The notes under the pieces were generated by a model that was not told the DNA's origin, ran no database searches, and saw only the letters and a program-made list of their open reading frames with translations. The translations under genes and the position numbers were made by a program. A stretch of DNA of 48,863 nt. Source: JBGQDM01 sp041495845. GTDB lineage: Bacteria > Acidobacteriota > Terriglobia > Terriglobales > Acidobacteriaceae. This document shows positions 27,701 to 33,874 of this stretch, piece by piece. The stretch covers positions 1-48,863 of the forward strand of contig JBGQDM010000011.1 in NCBI GenBank assembly GCA_041495845.1. Direction: 5' to 3'. How positions within the stretch are numbered: the first letter of the stretch is position 1; each line of letters begins with the position of its first letter.

Positions 27701-28391
27701 CATACAAGCTGGTCTGCACTTTGAATTCCTGCACCACGTCCGGACTGGGCAGCGGTGTGTTGGTCAGCTCGGCGACGTTGTAGTCGGACGCGGAGATGCC
27801 TTCGATCAGGTAGTTGTTGTTGTCCTCGCGCTGTCCGTTCACCTGAATCCGCACATCACCTCGGCCCAGCGACGACGACTGGTTCAGTTCGGAGTTCACC
27901 CCAGACGAAAACGTCAGCAACTGCTGGAAGTTCTGCGTCGAGAGCGGCAGGTCGCGGATGGTGTTGGCGCCGAGTGACTGACCGGTGGTAGCAGCGCTCG
28001 TGTCCACGCTCTGCACGATGGCCTGCACTTGAATCGTCTCCGTCGCCGTCTGCGGACGCAATTTCGCCGTCAGCCGCGTGGTTTCCGTGACCCGGACGAC
28101 GATGCCCGCGAACTTGCCTTCCGCGAAACCAGCTTTGCTGGCGGTCACGGTGTACGTGGCCGGCGGAAGCAGCTGCGCTGCAAACGTGCCTGCGCTGTCC
28201 GTGCTTAGCGTGCGCTCGGTCACCCCGGTGTTCTGGTTCACGATCACCACCTGCGCACCGGCAATTACGGCTCCACTGGTATCTTGGACCGTGCCCGAGA
28301 TTGCACCCGTGGCGCCACCTTGCGCGTGGGCCAAAACCGTCGCTCCCAGCACTACCGCTAATCCCACCAACCAAAAAAGGTGCTTGCGCAT
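24717..28391 (-). CDS. Oar-like TonB-dependent receptor, carboxypeptidase-regulatory domain
   Basis: A 1224-residue outer-membrane protein with signal peptide (LVGLAVVLGATVLAHAQ), then an N-terminal carboxypeptidase-regulatory (CarboxypepD_reg) beta-sandwich (GAISGTVQDTSGAVIAGAQV) at about residues 28-110, a plug-like region (QNFQQLLTFSSGVN, VQVNGQ-type IQVNGQREDNNNYLIEG), and a long beta-barrel rich in aromatic and Asn residues that ends LIQFSLRYAF with the terminal Phe needed for BAM insertion. This architecture is very common in Acidobacteriota. The ligand is unknown. GGGGGGA precedes the ATG. It heads a run of minus-strand genes and is coupled to the CMD-family gene by a one-base overlap. 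Confidence 0.9.
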   Translation of the reverse strand: MRKHLFWLVGLAVVLGATVLAHAQGGATGAISGTVQDTSGAVIAGAQVVIVNQNTGVTERTLSTDSAGTFAAQLLPPATYTVTASKAGFAEGKFAGIVVRVTETTRLTAKLRPQTATETIQVQAIVQSVDTSAATTGQSLGANTIRDLPLSTQNFQQLLTFSSGVNSELNQSSSLGRGDVRIQVNGQREDNNNYLIEGISASDYNVAELTNTPLPSPDVVQEFKVQTSLYDASQGRNGGGNINAILKSGTRNFHGSVFEFFRNPKLNANEWFLKNGQLANGQPNERPEVRQNIFGASLGGPIGKEAKLGFFFINYQGTRQKSGLSNGAIISTTLPILPSAFRGIPLTGPGTYAQTLTDTYFPGDPNVTSASIDPLAVALLNLQGSQFNNPDGFLFPSLPGTPGGSGPFSLSKAGKYTDDQFTANYDRDFRSGNDKISARFFFSNFNSNLPFGAGGLTATLGGTIAPSDLNFPLHLPVRDRFLSLAETHLFSGRLVNEFRFGYVHIDNKAFNDPIVNVGDLGINRPNSNLFQTIYKFQFSTFLLGPTPGSDQAQRQNNLTFLDTVSYVRGKHTLRFGGQFDRVNLDKKFPQTFNGQLFFFPSSGNPLDPTDPCVPVGGCSDFQNFLLGRPGFSFGGSGVFNHEYKVNNYAGFFQDDFKATSNLTVNVGLRWELFGAAKDNLCHIGNTISALANQGISPFVYPSCVSKLPVTGTNLTNTSLTGNLSSTTMKNDFASNFGPRIGFAYDLFGQHTTAIRGGYAIFFVREDVGTVDQLSFTAPILPITTPLGTPGDMADIFNAGVGKLPVGGVIDATYIPVYSKFLGFQDCTSGAKTMDTTQCAVFDNGFANQFGDAQHPTGIFGGNSINLFGLEVPRRFVSPSTQQWNLSIQHQLPANWVLELAYVGTKGTHLRETRDGIQPFDARTHPVTLTGIDGTVYTINQNTFSNANARSRALGLATGNYQIFASDAWSKYHSLQATISHSFSKTFHFQGAYTWSKALDATSSGNTAFNTAINDQTDLRQSYGPSDFDRTHRFVANYTWEMPFFKHSSGITRTALGGWALSGVTTWQSGAPFTVIDAAGGSAFALSSPNTSTASLAPGFTVNSAQTGGSVHDRIGAWFKVDSAGVPIGIEGAPIIGADLFSTGFGNLGRNQFRGPSQQNWDFSLGKIFRITESQNLKFTSDFFNIFNHPIFANPNSIFNGLGFGQITSTKGTPRLIQFSLRYAF

Positions 28392-28504
28392 AATCCCCCC
28401 TTTACACCACCGGAGACACCACGAGCCCGAGGAACCAGATTCAGCTTGCTGAAATTTGGGTTCCCTCAGGGCGAACTTAAGATTGGTCCCCTAGGATGCA
28501 AAGT

Positions 28505-28533
28505 ACGTTACTAGAAACGGGGAAGGTTGACAA
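28505..28533 (-). promoter_or_regulatory. Candidate promoter of the Oar-like receptor operon
   Basis: On the minus strand TTGTCA (28528-28533) and TAACGT (28505-28510) are 17 bp apart, about 115 bases before the receptor ATG. The -35 is good and the -10 poor. It would drive the run from the receptor through the cupin, and possibly thrC, thrB and the FNR-like gene. Confidence 0.3.
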
Positions 28534-28580
28534 TCCCTCCGCCGCGGCCACCCGAGTACTACCAAATGACGCCCGGCTGC

Positions 28581-29369
28581 CTACAGTCCTTTGTACATTC
28601 CGCCGTCTACCAGGACTGTCTGGCCGGTGATGTAGGAAGCACGCTCCGAGGCCAGCCAGACAATGGTTTCGGCCACTTCCCGGGGCTCGCCCAGACGCTT
28701 CACGGGCGCGTCGGCAGCCCAGCCGTCGAAAATCTCCTGCTGCGATTTACCCGTGGCTTGGGACTTCGCCAGCGCCAGCTCCTTCAACCGGTCGGTCGCG
28801 GTAAATCCCGGGCCCACGTTGTTCACCAGAATTCCATCTTTGCCGAATTCATTGGCCAGGCTTTTCACCAGCCCGACGACCGCCGCCCGCACTGCATTGG
28901 ATAGCACAAGGTCCGCCACCGGCTGCTTGGTCGTGATCGAAGTGAGGGTGATGATCCGTCCCCATTGCTTCTTCTGCATGTGTGGAATCACGGCGCGGGC
29001 AAAATACACCGTGCTGAGGAAATTCATTTCCAGCGCGCGCTGCCACTCGTCCAGCGTTGCCGCCAGAAATCCCTTGGCGGGTGGGCCTCCAGCGTTGGTC
29101 ACGCAGATGTCAGTGCTGCCCCAGCGGGCGGCCACCTTGTCCACGAACTCTTGCACGGCGGGCGCTCTCGTGACGTCAAACGCCTCGGTCATCACTTCAG
29201 TCTGAAAACGCTGGCGGATTGCTTCGGCGGCGGCGCGCAACGCGTCGGCATTGCGGGCGCACATCGCGACCCGGCAACCCTCGGCGGCAAACGCTTCGGC
29301 GGTGGCTCTCCCTAACCCTTGCGAAGAAGCAGCCACAATGGCGACGCGGCCGCGGAGTCCTGTTTCCAT
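28581..29369 (-). CDS. Atypical short-chain dehydrogenase lacking the YxxxK motif
   Basis: A 262-residue SDR-fold protein. The nucleotide loop reads VAAASSQGLG-like (IVAASSQGLGRATAEAF), not the standard TGxxxGIG; the NNAG-equivalent is VTNAGGPP; and the region that normally holds Ser-Tyr-Lys reads LTSITTKQPVADLVLSNAVR, so Tyr and Lys are both missing. The C-terminal RLGEPREVAETIVWLASE and GQTVLVDGGMYKG are typical of FabG-like SDRs. A conserved subgroup of FabG-like proteins is known to depart from both the cofactor motif and the catalytic tetrad, and this fits it. It may bind NAD(P) without classical catalysis, or use another mechanism. Monocistronic in appearance. Confidence 0.87.
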   Translation of the reverse strand: METGLRGRVAIVAASSQGLGRATAEAFAAEGCRVAMCARNADALRAAAEAIRQRFQTEVMTEAFDVTRAPAVQEFVDKVAARWGSTDICVTNAGGPPAKGFLAATLDEWQRALEMNFLSTVYFARAVIPHMQKKQWGRIITLTSITTKQPVADLVLSNAVRAAVVGLVKSLANEFGKDGILVNNVGPGFTATDRLKELALAKSQATGKSQQEIFDGWAADAPVKRLGEPREVAETIVWLASERASYITGQTVLVDGGMYKGL

Positions 29370-29377
29370 AGGCGGAG

Positions 29378-29383
29378 ATTATA
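29378..29383 (-). promoter_or_regulatory. TATAAT -10 box directly before the SDR start
   Basis: A perfect TATAAT on the minus strand ends 8 bases before the SDR ATG. Transcription from it would start at or within about two bases of the ATG, giving a leaderless message. No Shine-Dalgarno is visible between them and no strong -35 hexamer lies upstream. Confidence 0.45.
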
Positions 29384-29487
29384 AATCGTGTTCGATCCAT
29401 TTCACGGCGAGGCCGTTCCCGTCCGCCTTGCTCAACCCGCATCCCAGACGATAGCCTTATGACGCGCTCATTTTGTACGAGGGACCC

Positions 29488-30420
29488 ATGGCTGCAACTC
29501 CGCGTTACATCTGGCTAAACGGCGAGCTCAAGAACTTTGCCGACGGTACCGTGAACTTCGTCAACGCCGGACTGCACTACGGCGTCGGCGTCTTCGAGGG
29601 CATTCGCTGCTACGCCACGGAGCGCGGCCCTGCCGTCTTCCGGCTTCACGAGCACGTGGACCGGCTGTTGAATTCCGCGCACATCATGGGCTTTCGCGAC
29701 GTGCCCTACGACCGCGACGCCATTCTTGAGGCCATCCGTAAGACCATCGCGGCCAACGAATTGGGCGATTGCTACATCCGCCCGCTCATCTGGCTCGACG
29801 CCGGCATGAATATGGTGATCGACACCGGCAAACTCATGATGGGTATCGCCGTCTGGGAATGGACTTCCTTCATGGGCCCAGAAGCCAAGGCGCGCGGCGT
29901 CCGCGCCAATATTTCCTCTTTCACCCGTCATCACCCCAACATCATGATGACGAAAGCGAAAACTTCGGGAAACTACGTCAACTCCGTGCTGGCCAAGACC
30001 GAGTCGGTCCGCTTGGGTTTTGATGAAGCCATCATGCTCGACCCCACCGGGTATGTGGCCGAGTGTACCGGTGAAAATCTCTTTGTCGTGCGCGGGGGAC
30101 ACATCTGCACCGTACCTCGCGCGTCCATTCTCGAAGGCATCACCCGCGATGCGCTCCTCACGCTGGCCCGCGATCTCGGCTACGGGGTCAGCGAAGAACC
30201 AATCTCCCGCGACCAGCTCTACATCTCCGACGAAGTGTTTGTCTGCGGCACCGCCGCAGAGGTGCTCTCCATTCGCGAAATTGATTTTCGCCAGATCGGC
30301 AATGGAACAATGGGACCGGTGGCTGCCCGACTGCAGGAAACCTTCGAACAGGTGGTTCGTGGCCGGCATCCCCGTTCCGAACAATGGCTTTCGCCGGTGC
30401 GCGTTCCGGTAAGGGTGTAG
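29488..30420 (+). CDS. ilvE: Branched-chain amino acid aminotransferase
   Basis: A 310-residue fold-type IV PLP aminotransferase that interconverts leucine, isoleucine and valine with their 2-oxo acids. Features: YIWLNGELKNFADGTVNFVN, HYGVGVFEGIRCY, the PLP lysine in MMTKAKTSGNYVNS, DEAIMLDPTGYVAECTGENLF and the phosphate-binding SREIDF-type loop (LSIREIDFRQIG). GAGGG lies just before ATG 29488; the frame is open from 29473, but the extra residues contain that ribosome-binding site. Divergent from the SDR gene. Length and motifs are normal. Confidence 0.93.
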   Translation: MAATPRYIWLNGELKNFADGTVNFVNAGLHYGVGVFEGIRCYATERGPAVFRLHEHVDRLLNSAHIMGFRDVPYDRDAILEAIRKTIAANELGDCYIRPLIWLDAGMNMVIDTGKLMMGIAVWEWTSFMGPEAKARGVRANISSFTRHHPNIMMTKAKTSGNYVNSVLAKTESVRLGFDEAIMLDPTGYVAECTGENLFVVRGGHICTVPRASILEGITRDALLTLARDLGYGVSEEPISRDQLYISDEVFVCGTAAEVLSIREIDFRQIGNGTMGPVAARLQETFEQVVRGRHPRSEQWLSPVRVPVRV

Positions 30421-30505
30421 CGCGCAAACGCGGCATCCCGATGCGTGATCCTCAGATCTGAGATCCATGCAGAAGCTGTCGCGCTTCTCCCGCGATCTCC
30501 GCGTT

Positions 30506-31270
30506 TCAAGCTTTTCGTCGCTTAAGACGCAGCGCCAACGCCCGATCCAGCACCGCTTTTTCCCCAGCGGTCAGGGTACGCGACGCACCCTTCGCCAGTT
30601 CTCCCAGAGCCAGCGGCCCAATCGCCACCCGCACCAGCCGCAGCACTTCCACTTGGTGCGCTTCCAGCATGCGCCGGATGTGCCGGTTGCGGCCTTCGTC
30701 CAGTGTCACTTCCAGCCAGCAAGTCCGCTGGCCGGTGCGCAGAACCGAAACGCGACGCACTCGTAGCTCACCTGCTTCGGGATGGCGAACTCCTTGCCGC
30801 AACGAACTGAGCAAATCCTCGTCGGCCACGCGGTTGATCTGCACGTGGTAGGTTTTTTCCAAATGGCTTTGCGGCGCGGTGATGCTCGCTGCCCAGTCTG
30901 AATCATTCGTGAACAGCAGCAACCCTTCACTCGCCCGATCCAGCCGCCCCACCGGTGCAAGCCAGGGTAAATTCTTGTTCAGCAAACCGTAGACCGTGGC
31001 GCGGCCTTTTTCGTCAGATGCCGTCGTGACCACGCCGCGGGGCTTGTTCAGGGCCAGGTAAAGCTTGGCGCTCGCCGCCACCGTGCTGCCCTCGACTTCA
31101 ATCCGATCGCGCCCCAGCGCTACCGGCGCTTCGGGGTCGCGTCGGACCCGGCCATTCACCTGCACCTGCCCCCGCCGAATCAGTTCCGTCGCCCGCGCGC
31201 GCGAACAATACCCGAGTTTCGAAAGCGCCCTTGCCAGCCCGGTGCGTGTCCCTGCCTTCGTTTGGTTCAC
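30506..31270 (-). CDS. RsuA/RluB-family pseudouridine synthase
   Basis: A 254-residue rRNA-modifying enzyme. The N-terminal S4 RNA-binding domain (LARALSKLGYCSRARATELI, VQVNGRV) is followed by the catalytic domain (YLALNKPRGVVTT, APVGRLDRASEGLLLFTND with the catalytic Asp, EKTYHVQI and EGRNRHIRRMLEA). It isomerises a uridine in 16S or 23S rRNA; the RluB, RluE, RluF and RsuA subgroups cannot be told apart here. The C-terminus ends in a basic stretch (RLKRRKA). Convergent with ilvE and divergent from the membrane protein downstream on the plus strand. Confidence 0.9.
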   Translation of the reverse strand: MNQTKAGTRTGLARALSKLGYCSRARATELIRRGQVQVNGRVRRDPEAPVALGRDRIEVEGSTVAASAKLYLALNKPRGVVTTASDEKGRATVYGLLNKNLPWLAPVGRLDRASEGLLLFTNDSDWAASITAPQSHLEKTYHVQINRVADEDLLSSLRQGVRHPEAGELRVRRVSVLRTGQRTCWLEVTLDEGRNRHIRRMLEAHQVEVLRLVRVAIGPLALGELAKGASRTLTAGEKAVLDRALALRLKRRKA

Positions 31271-31420
31271 CCGTTCATGCTAAACGACTCTGCACCCAAC
31301 TTTCGCGCGCCACAATCGCACCGGAAATCCGCGGGAGGCCCCATCCGCCTGGAGACCAATGAACTGGCGCCCATGCAGGACGCGCTGCACTTTGATGATG
31401 TGGGGTATTCTAAGCAGTCC

Positions 31421-33124
31421 ATGCGCGTGTTCCTGGTTTTCTGGCACTCCTACTCCGTCGTGGTGACGCGATGCGCGGCGACCGTCGCGGTGTGCGTGCT
31501 GGTGTGGTTTTTCCCCAGGCTGGGGCAAGCCCGGCGCCACAACCTGGAAGGCTTCTTCTCTCGTCTGGCCGCACAGAAACACGCCGCTCTGGGCCTGGCG
31601 TTTTTTCTCCCCATCGTCATCCGAGTTTTGCTGCTGCCGGTGCTTGGGGTTCCGTACCCACATGTCCACGACGAGCACAGCTATCTGCTCATCGCGGACA
31701 CCTTCGTGCACGGGCGGCTGGCGAATCCGCCTCATCCCATGTGGCTGAGTTTCGAAACTTTTCACGAGAACTTCTGGCCGACTTACTCTTCGATCTTTCC
31801 TCCAGCGCAAGGTCTGGTGCTGGCCATCGGGCAGTTGCTGGGGCATCCCTGGATCGGCGTGCTGCTCAGTGTTGGTGCGATGTGCGCCGCTCTGGTCTGG
31901 ATGTTGCAAGCGTGGATGCCAAGCCGGTGGGCGCTGCTGGGCGGATTTCTAGCCATCTTCAACCTTGGCATTGTCAGCTACTGGATCAATAGCTATTGGG
32001 GAGGGGCGGTCGCCGCCATCGGCGGTGCCTTGGTGCTGGGCGCATTACCACGCATCCAACGCCGGCAGCGGATCCGCGACAGCCTGCTTCTGGGCCTGGG
32101 TATCGCGATTCTGGCCAACAGTCGGCTTCTCGAAGGCTTGGTCTTTTGTCTGCCGGTCGCGGCCGCACTCCTGCTCTGGCTCGGCGGAAAGGCTTCTCCA
32201 CCCTTGCGCAAGACGGCGCCAACTGTCATCGCCCCGTTGGCGGCCGTCCTCTTCGTGACGTTCGCCTTCATCGGCTACTACAACTGGCGGTTGACCGGAG
32301 ATCCCTTTCTCCTGCCCCACGCCTTGAACCTGCGCTTATTTTCAACTCCTCTCTTCCTGTGGCAGGGGTTAGCGCCACCTCTGCACTATCACAATCGCCA
32401 ATTCGAGGATTATTACAATGGCTGGCTACGCAACAGCTATCTAGGCACGCCGCTGGATATTGTGCGCGTCTCCTGGGACAAGGTGGTAGGCATGGTTTCA
32501 GTGTTCCTCTGGACGGGAGTGCCTCCCGTATTCCTCACTGTGCCCTTCGCTCTTCGCGACCGCAGAGTCCGCTTCCTGGTGCTTGAGCTTGTGGTTTGCC
32601 TGGCGGGACTTTTCACCGTCGTCTACTCCCTGCCCCACTATGCGGCCCCACTCACCTGTGTGGTCTATGCATTGCTCGTACAAAGCATCCGCCATCTGCG
32701 CACCCTCCGCTACCGGGGACGAGCCACCGGCGCGGCACTCGCGCGCGTGGCCGTCGTGTTTCTCGTCGCGGGGACGGGAGTGAGCGTCTATCACCTCGCG
32801 ACCAACCCCGTGGACGGCTGGGTGTCATCGGCGGATGCCGGAGGCATGCCCGGCCCAGCTGCAATCGAGCAGCAACTGCGCCAGACCGAAGGCAAACATC
32901 TGATCATGGTGCGCTACGGAGCCAACCACTCGCCGCATCGCGAATGGGTGTACAACCACGCCGATATCGATGCCTCGAAGGTCGTCTGGGCACGCGAACT
33001 CGATGCCGAACAGAACGCTCGGCTGCTGAACTATTTCGCGGATCGAAGGGTCTGGCTGCTGGAGCCAGACCGAGCGCCAATCAAGCTGCAGCCCTATTCC
33101 GATCGCGCCGCACCCGAGGACTAG
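31421..33124 (+). CDS. Polytopic membrane protein, possible PMT/GT39-like glycosyltransferase
   Basis: A protein of about 567 residues with roughly 10-11 hydrophobic helices, then a soluble C-terminal domain of about 120 residues (IMVRYGANHSPHREWVYNHADID). A loop after the first helices holds HVHDEHSYLLIADTFVHGRL, with acidic residues placed as in the first periplasmic loop of GT-C glycosyltransferases (PMT/GT39 type). That suggests a lipid-linked sugar transferase of the inner membrane; it is a fold-level guess. The start is uncertain: the frame is open from 31262 and ATGs at 31277 and 31373 are alternatives. The residues before 31421 look non-conserved and overlap the divergent pseudouridine synthase start. 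Confidence 0.7.
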   Translation: MRVFLVFWHSYSVVVTRCAATVAVCVLVWFFPRLGQARRHNLEGFFSRLAAQKHAALGLAFFLPIVIRVLLLPVLGVPYPHVHDEHSYLLIADTFVHGRLANPPHPMWLSFETFHENFWPTYSSIFPPAQGLVLAIGQLLGHPWIGVLLSVGAMCAALVWMLQAWMPSRWALLGGFLAIFNLGIVSYWINSYWGGAVAAIGGALVLGALPRIQRRQRIRDSLLLGLGIAILANSRLLEGLVFCLPVAAALLLWLGGKASPPLRKTAPTVIAPLAAVLFVTFAFIGYYNWRLTGDPFLLPHALNLRLFSTPLFLWQGLAPPLHYHNRQFEDYYNGWLRNSYLGTPLDIVRVSWDKVVGMVSVFLWTGVPPVFLTVPFALRDRRVRFLVLELVVCLAGLFTVVYSLPHYAAPLTCVVYALLVQSIRHLRTLRYRGRATGAALARVAVVFLVAGTGVSVYHLATNPVDGWVSSADAGGMPGPAAIEQQLRQTEGKHLIMVRYGANHSPHREWVYNHADIDASKVVWARELDAEQNARLLNYFADRRVWLLEPDRAPIKLQPYSDRAAPED

Positions 33125-33330
33125 CCCGCGGGTGCCCTGTCCTTGTCGCGTAGTTTGCGACAGGGCTGCGATTCGGCCACCACTGCGACACCGATTCCTC
33201 CCCCTCCCCAAAATTCTGTTCCGCCGCGTCCCCGTTCTTGTCTTACCCATTGAACGGCAGACCCGGTTCGCGATTCGAAGCACGGCGAAGCATGGGCGAG
33301 CCAAAAAAATCTACCCCACGGAGAATATTT

Positions 33331-33756
33331 ATGACGAAACAAACGTTCCTTTCCTCCGCCGTGCGGGCGACCCTGGCTCTGTTAGCTCTGGTTGCTCCTC
33401 TGGCGATGTCACCCAAAGCCGCTGCTCAGGATGATGCCGCGACAGGGATCACCATCCGCATGCGGACGACGCTCACCGGCCCCGCCATCAACGGCCTCGT
33501 GCCCAAAGGCAAGGCTGAATTCCAGCTCGATAACGCTACCCGCCGGTTCTCTGCCGAAGCTGACAACGTCAGACTGCCGAACGGCACTGTACTCGCCGTC
33601 CGCGTGAACGGTGTGCGTGTCGGCATCATCACCCTGCAGTTGCAAGGTGGCGCACTGCTGCTCACCGGCGTCCGTGCCCCTAACGTTACCAAGGGAACTC
33701 GCGTCGTCATCCGCTTCCCCAACGGAGGGCCCATCGTGCTCTCGGGAACGTTCTGA
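33331..33756 (+). CDS. Small exported protein of unknown function
   Basis: A 141-residue protein with a clear signal peptide (ATLALLALVAPLAMSPKAAAQ) and a mature part of about 105 residues predicted to be mostly beta-strand (ITIRMRTTLTG, KAEFQLDN, VLAVRVNGVRVG, RVVIRFPNGG). No family was recognised. GGAGA precedes ATG 33331 by seven bases, which fixes the start; the frame extends back to 33238 without coding character. It lies 118 bp before the TPR-CHAT gene but is separated from it by a strong hairpin, so it is probably a separate unit. Confidence 0.75.
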   Translation: MTKQTFLSSAVRATLALLALVAPLAMSPKAAAQDDAATGITIRMRTTLTGPAINGLVPKGKAEFQLDNATRRFSAEADNVRLPNGTVLAVRVNGVRVGIITLQLQGGALLLTGVRAPNVTKGTRVVIRFPNGGPIVLSGTF

Positions 33757-33781
33757 GCTCCAGTCCTTCCCTTTCCAGGCT

Positions 33782-33819
33782 ACGGGCGAATCGGAGAAAA
33801 CCAACTCCGGTTCGCCCGT
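33782..33819 (+). terminator. Intrinsic terminator after the small exported protein
   Basis: A 15-bp stem (33782-33796 with 33805-33819, one G-T wobble) encloses an eight-base loop and is followed by the pyrimidine-rich CTCTTGCTTCC. The stem is strong and the U tract weak. It would separate the small exported protein from the TPR-CHAT gene. Confidence 0.6.
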
Positions 33820-33874
33820 CTCTTGCTTCCCTTCGCCCCCAGTTCTGTGATCCCAGACTACAATTGCCCTCGTC

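Noticed and set aside
30451..30462. CTCAGATCTGAG palindrome between convergent ilvE and the pseudouridine synthase
   Set aside because: A perfect 12-bp palindrome, but without a loop or a T tract, so a terminator is not supported; a single copy gives no basis for an operator.
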